Part shown: positions 4,542-11,654 of the stretch, piece by piece | Position numbering within the stretch: position 1 is the first letter of the stretch | Layout of the letters: the number at the start of each line of letters is the position of its first letter | The notes under the pieces: model-generated | Database searches by the model: none | The model's input: the letters and a program-made list of their open reading frames with translations, nothing else | Told to the model about the DNA's origin: nothing | Assembly: GCA_035512595.1 (NCBI GenBank) | Contig: DATKDU010000302.1 | Coordinates: forward strand, 1 to 11,655 | Reading direction: 5' to 3' | Length of the DNA stretch: 11,655 nt | Source: DATKDU01 sp035512595 | Lineage (GTDB): Bacteria; Planctomycetota; Planctomycetia; Pirellulales; Pirellulaceae | Made by a program: the position numbers and the translations under genes

Positions 4542-6958
4542 TACCGGTTCTCCTGGCGCGCGGATGATTCTGTGTCGGGGAACCTCCGCTGAAAGGCGGC
4601 ATACCCGCCGCAGCTTGCGGCCGCGAGCACCAGGCCCAGGAGCGTGCCGGCTAGCCACGGCGGCGAATAACGAAGCCAAATCGATTTGGCTCCGGCGGGA
4701 GCGGCCAACTTCAGCCGACCCCATTCGTCAGTCTGCCACGGCACACGCTTGCCGTCCACATAGGCGTGAAAGAACCGCGCCGGCACGATGTTGATGGTCA
4801 CCGCCGCGCCGCGGTGCCCGTCGCGCAGTCGGACGCGAGCTCCTGCTACATCGAAGTGGATCCGCAGCCCGGCAGTCGGATCGTCCTCAGAAAACGCCAG
4901 TGGCGACGCGCTGTCGATTTCGTAGACGGCTGCCCCAGCCGTCCAGTGTACTAGCCGGCCAGCCAGCCAATTGGCCTGGTAAGCGGCCCGCTCAGGCGGC
5001 TCCCAGAAGTACCAGCGGAAGTAGCTGTGCCCCCGCGGCATTGGCGGAAGATCCTGCGTCGGATAGAGGACCAGGTACTTGACGCCGTACGCCCGCAGTG
5101 CCGCCAGCGGATCGGCAATCAGCCGCTGGCGAACCGCCAGGTGCTGCGGGTTTTCCTCGATGAGCGGGTCGTAGCCGGTGAGGCACAGCTTTCCATAAAC
5201 AGTCGGCAGATGGTTCATCTGCGACAGCTCGTAATTCTCCGCCGTGCTCCGCCGCGGGGCGACGGGATAAATCCGCCAGTTGCCGTCGGCGGCCAGATCG
5301 GCCAGCCACTGCGGCGCTTCCGGATACGGCCGGATGCCCCACGAGAAGAATGCCGGCAGAGCGAGGAACGTGTGGTAGCTCATCAAAACGGCGCACGCGC
5401 CGGCCAGGATCGTATCGAGTCGCGGCTGCGGATAGCGCTTCAGGAGCCGCTCGAGGATCAGCCCGCCGCCGAGAATGCCGAAGAGATGCACGAAGGCCAG
5501 GTACTTCATGGGGTGGCGGAACTGCTTGAAGACCGGCAATTCTCCGGTGAGTCCCCAGGCCATGCCCGGCCGACCCAGGGCGTAGATGAACGCAACCAGC
5601 CCCATCGCCAGAAGCACATTCGCCGTCACGACGCGCCGCGGCCAGCGATAAACGGCGCAGGAAAAGAGGCCGATTGCCGACGCGGCCGTGAAGACCGTCC
5701 CGGCGTAATAGAACTGTGTTGTGAAGCGGATGTTGCTTGTTTCGGCCATTCCCGGCCGGTCGGCAAACGACAGCGGCCACGGAGCCAAGAGCCCAAACAA
5801 ACCGCGGACGATCGGCTCCCCGCCGGCAAACCGCTTGAGCTGCGCCGTCTCCAGGTACTGCGGCAAAAACAGCGGCATGGCAATCGCCAGCCCCAACCCG
5901 GTCGCACAGGCAATCGCCGCCATGATCCGCCACGACTGACCGCCGTAGAGGACGACATACACCCCGGCCAGACCGATGAAGCTGACCGCATAAATCCACA
6001 TCTGCGCGTTGCCGGCGTGGAACAGAATGCCAAGTAACAGCCCCGTGCCGATCACCCACCGCCAGCCGATCGGTCCCCTGCCCAGCCGCCAGATCGCGAT
6101 CGCCACCAGCGGGAGCCAGGTTGCCAGCGGGAGCATGTAGTACCAGGACCGGCCGCCGATTAGAAAGAATCCGCACAGGGCGAAGCACAATCCGCCGGCT
6201 GCGGCCAGTGCGGGGCGGAGACCGATCGTGCGGCCAGCCCAGAACATCGTGCAATAGCCGGCCAGCAAGTGCGCGATGCCAAACACTTCGATCGTGGCGT
6301 TTTCATCACCGAGCACCCAGCGGGCGAAGGCGAACGAGGCGTACGTCGGCGGGTAGGTGAGAGCGTAGGTCCCCAGGCTGGCGGTTGGCGAGCCGGCATA
6401 CTGGTGCGGATTGAACGTCGGAAATGCACCGTCGTCGAAGAATCCGCGGCAGCTTTGCAAGATGACAGGCAGGAATTGCGATAGATTGTCGTCGTGCGTG
6501 AAGGTGTACGAATGACGGTATTCAAGCAGTGCGAGGTTAGCGGCGAGGAGCAGCAGCCCGGCAACAGGCCAGAACCAATTGCGGATTGCAGATTGCGGAT
6601 TGCGGATTGACGAATTCAATCCGCAATCCGCAATCCGCAGTCCGCAATCAGACTCGTCCAGGCATATCAGCAAACGCCGCTGCACCCGCTCCTCGCGCGC
6701 CACGCGCCACACGAGGTACAGCCCACCCAGGATGGCGACGTAGATTCCGGGCCAGTTTGGCGGCAGGTTGCCGTGGTAGAGCTTGACGTAAGCGTAGATG
6801 CCCCACAGCACCCACAGGGCGACGACCAGGCGGAACGGGCGCGTCACCAGCCGCCCATCGGGAACCGGCGCAAGCTCGTGAGCCAGACCGAGCCACTCGG
6901 CCAGTCCCGATAGCCGGCCGCGCCAGCTTTGCAGCGATGCTAGTACGCCCAAACCCAT
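4541..6958 (-). CDS. YfhO-like multi-pass membrane protein (GT-C-like)
   Basis: The product is an 805-residue integral membrane protein with many hydrophobic segments (for example 43-58, 71-85, 128-145, 225-241, 246-268, 300-315, 321-338, 345-365, 418-436, 442-462, 485-505, 514-535) and a last helix at 767-788. HDDN (155-158) and the F-N-P-x-x-Y-A-G-S-P and T-Y-P-P-T segments (182-205) resemble the first extracytoplasmic loop of YfhO/GT-C membrane glycosyltransferases, where acidic residues act in catalysis. F-R-H-P (480-483) is also typical of YfhO relatives. A soluble region (about 540-765) ends in a beta-rich part with YVDGKRVPW (733-741), like the YfhO C-terminus. A lipid-linked sugar transferase role is inferred, not shown. 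Residues 104-127 are encoded by hairpin repeat C and look inserted in a cytosolic loop. The gene is first of a two-gene operon with htrA; the ATG at 6958 has only a weak upstream G-rich site. Confidence 0.8.
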   Translation of the reverse strand: MGLGVLASLQSWRGRLSGLAEWLGLAHELAPVPDGRLVTRPFRLVVALWVLWGIYAYVKLYHGNLPPNWPGIYVAILGGLYLVWRVAREERVQRRLLICLDESDCGLRIADCGLNSSIRNPQSAIRNWFWPVAGLLLLAANLALLEYRHSYTFTHDDNLSQFLPVILQSCRGFFDDGAFPTFNPHQYAGSPTASLGTYALTYPPTYASFAFARWVLGDENATIEVFGIAHLLAGYCTMFWAGRTIGLRPALAAAGGLCFALCGFFLIGGRSWYYMLPLATWLPLVAIAIWRLGRGPIGWRWVIGTGLLLGILFHAGNAQMWIYAVSFIGLAGVYVVLYGGQSWRIMAAIACATGLGLAIAMPLFLPQYLETAQLKRFAGGEPIVRGLFGLLAPWPLSFADRPGMAETSNIRFTTQFYYAGTVFTAASAIGLFSCAVYRWPRRVVTANVLLAMGLVAFIYALGRPGMAWGLTGELPVFKQFRHPMKYLAFVHLFGILGGGLILERLLKRYPQPRLDTILAGACAVLMSYHTFLALPAFFSWGIRPYPEAPQWLADLAADGNWRIYPVAPRRSTAENYELSQMNHLPTVYGKLCLTGYDPLIEENPQHLAVRQRLIADPLAALRAYGVKYLVLYPTQDLPPMPRGHSYFRWYFWEPPERAAYQANWLAGRLVHWTAGAAVYEIDSASPLAFSEDDPTAGLRIHFDVAGARVRLRDGHRGAAVTINIVPARFFHAYVDGKRVPWQTDEWGRLKLAAPAGAKSIWLRYSPPWLAGTLLGLVLAAASCGGYAAFQRRFPDTESSARQENR
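4550..4554 (-). promoter_or_regulatory. Shine-Dalgarno site of htrA inside the upstream gene
   Basis: The minus strand reads AGGAG eight bases before the htrA ATG, within the last codons of the YfhO-like gene. Together with the TAATG stop/start overlap it fixes the htrA start and indicates coupled translation. Confidence 0.85.
6578..6648. repeat. Heptanucleotide hairpin repeat C (ATTGCGG type), inside a coding region
   Basis: Four direct heptamers (ATTGCGG, ATTGCAG, ATTGCGG, ATTGCGG; 6578-6605), a 15-nt spacer, and four inverted heptamers (CCGCAAT, CCGCAAT, CCGCAGT, CCGCAAT; 6621-6648). Arms 6578-6610 and 6616-6648 pair over 33 bp with a single A-C mismatch (6590/6636), one G-T wobble (6586/6640) and a 5-nt loop. 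The element lies within the YfhO-like gene and is translated there in frame as residues 104-127 (DCGLRIADCGL then SSIRNPQSAIRN). The second left and third right units are the variants and face each other, as in repeat B. Confidence 0.95.
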
Positions 6959-7000
6959 GACGCTGCCCCGAAACGAGTGCGGAAAATGGTGCAGATGGGG

Positions 7001-7029
7001 AATGTATCGCCGCTGGCAAAAAGCGACAA
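7001..7029 (-). promoter_or_regulatory. Candidate promoter for the YfhO-like/htrA operon
   Basis: On the minus strand TTGTCG (7029-7024) and TACATT (7006-7001) are 17 bases apart, each matching four of six consensus positions. Transcription would start near 6994, about 36 nt before the ATG at 6958. It lies in the 187-bp divergent gap shared with the gene at 7146. Consensus match only. Confidence 0.35.
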
Positions 7030-7057
7030 TCGAAGAATGGTGCTGCTAGCATCCGCG

Positions 7058-7086
7058 TGGAAATCGGCCGCTGCGACCTTTATCAT
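7058..7086 (+). promoter_or_regulatory. Candidate promoter for the secreted LolA-like gene
   Basis: TGGAAA (7058-7063; four of six) and TATCAT (7081-7086; five of six) are spaced by 17 bases. The predicted start near 7093 gives a leader of about 53 nt that carries the GGGAGG ribosome site. It is arranged back to back with the minus-strand candidate at 7001-7029. Confidence 0.4.
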
Positions 7087-7134
7087 GGTCGTTCGGGGAA
7101 CGTACGCAGGGGCGTGAGCCAATAGTTCCCCCCT

Positions 7135-7140
7135 GGGAGG
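7135..7140 (+). promoter_or_regulatory. Shine-Dalgarno site GGGAGG
   Basis: GGGAGG ends five bases before the ATG at 7146. It selects this start over the in-frame ATG at 7158, for which the spacing would be 17. It is the strongest ribosome site in the window. Confidence 0.8.
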
Positions 7141-7145
7141 TCGCG

Positions 7146-8057
7146 ATGATAGCTCACATGCGCACTAGCCTGTCGTGTTTTGTTGCCGCGTTGGCCCTCT
7201 TCTCCATTGCCGTACCATGGGCGTGCATTGCCGCCGAGCCGGAGACGCTCGAGACGGTGCTGGCCGTGTGGCGCAAGCGGGAAACGGCGGCCAGGACGCT
7301 GAAGGTAGTGATCTCTAAAGTCAGTACGTTGAGCCACGGCACCGGCCTGGAAGGGGAAGCGATCGGTGGTACGCGGCAGGGCCAACTGACAGTGATTTTG
7401 GACGGGACCAACTTTCGCAGCGAGGAGCAAGGGGAGTTTACCGACCCAGGTTCGGACGTACCCCAGCAGTTGCTCATGATTGCGGCAAACAATGGGGATC
7501 GTCTCAAGGCGCTGACCAGAGTGTCCGTGGAAGAAAAAGTAATTCGCTCCAGCGGAAACATTCATGCGGGGACGAATCGCAACGACATGCGCATACGTTC
7601 GCCCATCGTTCTTCACTGGCGGGCCCTTTGTCCCGTCAATGATCAGATCAAGCCGGGTGAGCTGAAGTTGGTAAGCACGGATGAGAAAATTGGAAAAGTC
7701 CGCTGCTTACTTCTCCAGAAACCGCATGGCACCAGGGGAGGGATTGAAAGCTTCTGGGTAGCGCCCGACCAGGACATGGCCATTCTGCGCCGGACCACCA
7801 CGCAGCCGGGCCGTTTGACTTCCGAGACCGACGTGACCTTCAAATTCGACGCCAAGCTTGGCTGGATTCCCGCCAATTGGATAAGAAAGGGCTATAAACA
7901 AGACGGCAGCGTGCTGGGCACTTACAAGGCGACCGTCGTTACCACCGAAGTAAATCCCGACGTCCCCAAAGAAACCTTCGACATCCTCTGGCCGCCGGGG
8001 ACGGAAGTCTATGATTCTGTTGCCCGGAGGAAATTCTACGTGCCGGCCAAGAATTGA
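7146..8057 (+). CDS. Secreted LolA-like protein of unknown function
   Basis: The 303-residue product starts at the ATG five bases after GGGAGG. Residues 1-30 are a Sec signal peptide: charged start, a hydrophobic core from Phe12 to about Pro24, and a likely cleavage after Ala30 in C-I-A-A before Glu31. Cys27 does not sit in a proper lipobox, so a lipoprotein is unlikely. The mature protein opens with ETLETVLAVWRKRE (33-46), a helix seen at the start of many planctomycete secreted proteins, followed by alternating beta-type segments. It ends with a T-F-D-I-L-W-P-P-G-T-E-V-x-D element close to the C-terminus. Helix plus antiparallel sheet and the final P-P-G-T-x-V-x-D suggest a LolA/LppX-like half barrel that could bind a lipid or hydrophobic ligand; this is structural inference by pattern. 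No enzyme motif is visible. The gene is monocistronic by spacing and divergent from the YfhO-like operon. Confidence 0.85.
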   Translation: MIAHMRTSLSCFVAALALFSIAVPWACIAAEPETLETVLAVWRKRETAARTLKVVISKVSTLSHGTGLEGEAIGGTRQGQLTVILDGTNFRSEEQGEFTDPGSDVPQQLLMIAANNGDRLKALTRVSVEEKVIRSSGNIHAGTNRNDMRIRSPIVLHWRALCPVNDQIKPGELKLVSTDEKIGKVRCLLLQKPHGTRGGIESFWVAPDQDMAILRRTTTQPGRLTSETDVTFKFDAKLGWIPANWIRKGYKQDGSVLGTYKATVVTTEVNPDVPKETFDILWPPGTEVYDSVARRKFYVPAKN

Positions 8058-8182
8058 CTGCGCGGGCGGGACGGATCTGATCTGAAAGTCACCTTCGCCA
8101 TTTTTCTGTCTCTCCTGCCGTCGTCGGTTCGGCCAGCGTTGAACGAGTTGGCCGCTTGTTTCAGGTACGCCAGAGAGTCCGC

Positions 8183-8188
8183 TACAAT
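8183..8188 (+). promoter_or_regulatory. Candidate -10 element just upstream of recQ
   Basis: TACAAT (five of six consensus positions) ends eight bases before the recQ ATG. No good -35 lies at 16-18 bases; the nearest match, TTGTTT at 8156-8161, is 21 bases away. If functional, the recQ transcript would start at or within a few bases of the ATG and be nearly leaderless, which fits the lack of a Shine-Dalgarno site. The rest of the gap 8058-8182 shows nothing I can name. Confidence 0.3.
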
Positions 8189-8196
8189 CGGCATTC

Positions 8197-10803
8197 ATGC
8201 CCCCCATCCTCGACGATCCGTTGACTGACCCCCTCGCGCGATTCGGCCTGTCGTCGTTTCGCCCCGGTCAGCGGGAGGTGATTCAGGCGGTCCTCGATCG
8301 CAAGGACGCCCTCTGCATCATGCCCACCGGCGGCGGCAAAAGCCTCTGCTATCAATTGCCGGCGGTTGTCCGCGACGGGCTGACGCTCGTCGTTTCGCCG
8401 CTGATCGCTCTGATGAAGGATCAGGTCGATGCGCTCTCCGCCCGCGGCATTGCCGCCACGTTCGTCAACAGCTCGCTCACGCAGCCCGAGCAGCTTCAGC
8501 GGATCGAGCGAATGGCGGCCGGGGAGTACGACCTGGTGTATATCGCGCCGGAGCGGCTGCGGAGCACGGTGTTCCTGGAGATGGTGCGAGAATCGAAAGT
8601 GCAGCTTTTGGCCGTGGACGAGGCCCACTGCATCAGCGAATGGGGGCACGACTTCCGCCCCGATTACGCGCGGCTGGGGCGTTTCCGCGAGCGGCTGGGA
8701 TTTCCGCAGACAATCGGCCTGACCGCGACCGCCACGCCGAAGGTCCGAGCCGACATTTTGCAGCAGCTTCGCCTCCGCGAGCCGGCCGTGTTCATCACCG
8801 GCTTTGCCCGCGAGAATTTACGGTTCGAGGTCGAGCAGCCCGTCGGTGGGCGCGACAAGTTCGACGACCTGCTGACGCTCGTCAAAGAAACGCCCGGCGC
8901 CGGCATTGTCTATTGCTCGACGCGGAAGCGCTGTGCCGAGGTGGTGGAATTGCTGCGGGAGGAAGTGCGGGTCACCGGCCGCAAGGTGGGGTTGTATCAC
9001 GCGGGGCTTGAGCCGGACGCTCGCCGCCGCGTGCAGGAAGACTTCATGGCCGGCCGCGTGCCGATCATAGTGGCGACCAACGCCTTCGGCATGGGGATCG
9101 ACAAGGCCGATCTGCGGTTCGTGGTCCATTACAACATGCCCGGCAGCCTGGAGGCGTATTACCAGGAGGCGGGCCGCGCCGGCCGCGACGGACTGCCGTC
9201 GCGGTGCGTGCTCCTGTTCAGCGGGGACGACCGCTACATCCAAGAGTTCTTCATCGACAACAAATTCCCGCCGCGCGAGGCGGTGCAAAAGGTCTACGAC
9301 CTCCTGCGGCGGCTCGATGCCGACCCGATTGAGCTGACGCTGGATGAGATCAAGGACAAGCTGGGGCTGAAGATCACGTCGGAAGGAATCGGTGCCTGCG
9401 AAAAGCTGCTGGAGCGGGCGGGCGTCCTGGAGCGGCTCGACACGCGCGAGAACCGGGCTGCCGTGCGGATCGACAGCGATCTGCCGACGCTGGTCGATTT
9501 TCTATCACCCGAGGCCAAGGTGCAGCGGAAGGTCTTGCAGGCCATCGAAAAGCTCGTCGGCGCCATGCGGCACGAGCGGGTCTACATCCAGCCGTCGGCA
9601 GTCGCTCGGCTGACCGAGCTGGACCAGCCGGCGATCAACCGGGCGATCAAGGAACTATCGAAGCTACGCGACTTCGACTACGTCCCGCCGTTTCGCGGCC
9701 GGGCGGTCCACATGCTCAACCGCGACACCCCCTTCGCCCAGCTCGACATCGACTGGAAGGCGCTCGCCGACCGGAAAGCGGCCGAGTACGAGAAGCTCGA
9801 CCGGGTCGTCCGCTACGCTTTCGTCGCCCGCTGCCGCCAGGCGGCGATTCTCGACTACTTCGGCGACAAGTCGGCCCACCAGTGCGGAGTTTGTGACAAC
9901 TGCACCCAGTCGCGAAAGCCGGCCGGCGCTTCGCAGGCCGCCGCTCGCGCGGCCGTGGCTGACGAGCCCGCCCTGGTAGAGGGGGTGCGAATGGTCCTCA
10001 GCGGCATTGCCCGGGCGCAGGGACGCTTTGGCAAGAATTTGGTGGCCGAAATGCTGGTCGGGGGCACGACGAAGAAGATTTCGCGCACGAGTCTCACGGG
10101 GGTCAGCACCTACGGCCTCCTCAAGGGGCTCTCTGCCCGCAGCGTGGCGGAGTTAATCGACGCGCTGACGATGCATCGATTGGTCTCTTCGACATCGACC
10201 GGCGACGTGCGCCGGCCGCTGGTCAACCTGACCGAACTTGGCGGCAGCGTGATGCGCGGCAAGCTGCCGGTTCCCGCGGCCGTGACGATCGATTCGCACT
10301 TGGCGACGCAGCTCAAGGCGGCAGTCGCGCGGCGCAGTGGAAATGCGGCACCCGAACCGCATCAGCCGCCGCGGCCAGTTCCCGCGCCGACTGCCATGAT
10401 GCCAGTGAAAGCCGTTTCACCGCACGCGACCGAAAAAGGGGTTGCGCCCCCGCCCTCCGACGTGCCAGTAAACAAGCTGCCGCACCACTGGACCTGGCAT
10501 CTTCTGGCCCGTGGCTTTAGCGTGGACGACTGCATCGCCATCCGGCAGATTGACAGCGAAACATTTTACGACCATTTGCTCCGCTCTGCCAAAGAGGGAC
10601 TGCCAGTCAATCCGCACTGGCTCGTCACTGCCGACACGTGGCAGCGGCTGGTTCAATTCCTGGGAGATACTCCGCCGGAGCAAGTGAAAGACCGCCTGGG
10701 CGAACTGCCGGCGGGGATCACTTACCGGGACGTGCAGTGGTATGTCGTAGCGCGGAAGCAGCACACGAACGACGAGGGCCATTCAGCCGTCACGCATCGC
10801 TGA
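8197..10803 (+). CDS. recQ: ATP-dependent DNA helicase RecQ with HTH_40-like C-terminus
   Basis: The 868-residue product is a superfamily 2, 3'-5' DNA helicase of recombination and replication-fork repair. Helicase domain 1 has F-R-P-G-Q (21-25, the adenine-sensing motif 0), Walker A T-G-G-G-K-S (44-49), DEAH (141-144), the RecQ aromatic-rich loop HCISEWGHDFRPDY (144-157) and TATAT (176-180). Helicase domain 2 carries ATNAFGMGIDK (293-303) and motif VI Q-E-A-G-R-A-G-R-D-G (323-332). The zinc site is complete: Cys546, Cys563, Cys566, Cys569. The RQC winged helix spans about 590-690. A proline/alanine-rich linker (about 711-757) leads to a terminal helical domain (758-850; LLARGFSVDDCIAIRQ then LPAGITYRDVQWYV) that looks like HTH_40 rather than the usual HRDC. 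Length exceeds E. coli RecQ (about 610). The gene appears single. ATG 8197 sits just before the family start; no ribosome site is evident. Confidence 0.96.
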   Translation: MPPILDDPLTDPLARFGLSSFRPGQREVIQAVLDRKDALCIMPTGGGKSLCYQLPAVVRDGLTLVVSPLIALMKDQVDALSARGIAATFVNSSLTQPEQLQRIERMAAGEYDLVYIAPERLRSTVFLEMVRESKVQLLAVDEAHCISEWGHDFRPDYARLGRFRERLGFPQTIGLTATATPKVRADILQQLRLREPAVFITGFARENLRFEVEQPVGGRDKFDDLLTLVKETPGAGIVYCSTRKRCAEVVELLREEVRVTGRKVGLYHAGLEPDARRRVQEDFMAGRVPIIVATNAFGMGIDKADLRFVVHYNMPGSLEAYYQEAGRAGRDGLPSRCVLLFSGDDRYIQEFFIDNKFPPREAVQKVYDLLRRLDADPIELTLDEIKDKLGLKITSEGIGACEKLLERAGVLERLDTRENRAAVRIDSDLPTLVDFLSPEAKVQRKVLQAIEKLVGAMRHERVYIQPSAVARLTELDQPAINRAIKELSKLRDFDYVPPFRGRAVHMLNRDTPFAQLDIDWKALADRKAAEYEKLDRVVRYAFVARCRQAAILDYFGDKSAHQCGVCDNCTQSRKPAGASQAAARAAVADEPALVEGVRMVLSGIARAQGRFGKNLVAEMLVGGTTKKISRTSLTGVSTYGLLKGLSARSVAELIDALTMHRLVSSTSTGDVRRPLVNLTELGGSVMRGKLPVPAAVTIDSHLATQLKAAVARRSGNAAPEPHQPPRPVPAPTAMMPVKAVSPHATEKGVAPPPSDVPVNKLPHHWTWHLLARGFSVDDCIAIRQIDSETFYDHLLRSAKEGLPVNPHWLVTADTWQRLVQFLGDTPPEQVKDRLGELPAGITYRDVQWYVVARKQHTNDEGHSAVTHR

Positions 10804-10804
10804 G

Positions 10805-11560
10805 TCATCGCAATCGATAACCAGCGATTCGCAGGACGGAGGAAACGGCGCACACCAGCAGGCATTGTGACATCGCGATCAGGAACCACGTGGACTGAAT
10901 TTGGTCAAGCCACACGATGATTCCAACGCTCAAGGCGACAGCCGCGATTGACGCCAGAGTGCCGAGCCACGATTTGGGAAAGAGCAGCGGAAACATCAAA
11001 CTGGGCAGCCCGGTGGTCGATCCGATAAATATCCAATCCCAGCTTTCCCGCAACAAACCCGTGGGCCACTCCGTCCACCGAAATGCCCCGGCGACTAAGG
11101 CTACCGCAGTCATTAGGGAAAGCGCATCGAGCAACGTGAATTGACGCCGAAATTGCTCGGCCGGGAAGTCCGAATGCGTTAGTTGAAGCCCGAAACAGCG
11201 GCATCCATAAAGGATGAACGCGGTTACGATCGCCGTTGACAGGTGGGCGGCCAGGTAGAGCCTGGGACGATCCGCGAGCATTGCCGCCGTGAGGAACGAA
11301 CTCGCGACCACGGCTGCCAGCAGAACCATCATACGCCACGCAATGTTCCAGCGTCCAAGACCGAAATACGCCGCCCCCAGTGTCACCTGACCGAAGACCA
11401 CGCCCATCAAGATGCGCATTTCCGCGTTCATCCACTGAAAGTCTTGCGACGACGCGCGTGCGAGGATAACCAGATTCCACAACACCGCCGCCGTCACGAT
11501 CAGCACCGAGATCGCGTGACGCGACGAATCGGGACGAGAGGTGGCGGCTGTCTCGGGCAT
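10805..11560 (-). CDS. Multi-pass membrane protein of unknown function
   Basis: The 251-residue product has a short polar N-terminus and about eight hydrophobic segments (about 16-36, 48-68, 73-95, 101-119, 145-160, 174-194, 198-217, 223-245). The loop before segment five reads RRQFTLLDALSLM (138-150). I recall similar R-x-F-(S/T)-L-x-x-L-L pieces in many planctomycete membrane proteins, which supports the phylum but not a function. No catalytic or transport motif is visible. GGAG at 11570-11567, six bases before the ATG at 11560, supports the start. The gene converges on recQ: its TGA at 10807-10805 leaves a single base between the two stop codons, so there is no room for a separate terminator and the 3' ends of the transcripts must overlap or run through each other. 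Frame length and membrane periodicity argue for a real gene. Confidence 0.8.
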   Translation of the reverse strand: MPETAATSRPDSSRHAISVLIVTAAVLWNLVILARASSQDFQWMNAEMRILMGVVFGQVTLGAAYFGLGRWNIAWRMMVLLAAVVASSFLTAAMLADRPRLYLAAHLSTAIVTAFILYGCRCFGLQLTHSDFPAEQFRRQFTLLDALSLMTAVALVAGAFRWTEWPTGLLRESWDWIFIGSTTGLPSLMFPLLFPKSWLGTLASIAAVALSVGIIVWLDQIQSTWFLIAMSQCLLVCAVSSVLRIAGYRLR

Positions 11561-11627
11561 GGTCGGCTCCGAAACTACTCTACCACGCGGCAGGTCGCTG
11601 ACGCCCGAATGGCGGACCGGAGAATAA

Positions 11628-11654
11628 GACAGGAAAATGGAGGACAGGAAAATG
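11628..11654. repeat. Short direct repeat, 15-nt period, at right edge
   Basis: GACAGGAAAATG occurs twice, at 11628-11639 and 11643-11654, with a three-base joint (GAG). The array touches the window edge and probably continues. It lies upstream of the minus-strand membrane-protein gene. Only two copies are visible, so calling it an array is provisional. From unverified memory, this motif recurs in planctomycete intergenic DNA. Confidence 0.7.

Noticed and set aside
3222..4592. 456-codon open frame on the plus strand opposite htrA
   Set aside because: It is antisense to an intact, motif-complete HtrA gene. Its product is Asp/Arg/Gly-rich with no recognisable domain, as expected for a GC-rich shadow frame.
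4542..4724. 61-residue N-terminal extension of htrA
   Set aside because: It lies in the coding region of the upstream gene and precedes the ribosome site and signal peptide that mark the true start at 4541.
4992..6254. 420-codon minus-strand frame and the 336-codon plus-strand frame 5027-6037
   Set aside because: Both overlap the YfhO-like gene in other frames. They lack membrane periodicity or any motif, and their Arg/Pro/Gly/Ala bias reflects base composition.
906..6648. Reading the heptamer arrays as a CRISPR array
   Set aside because: Units are 7 nt with no unique spacers between them, they occur as facing inverted arms, and no cas gene is present.
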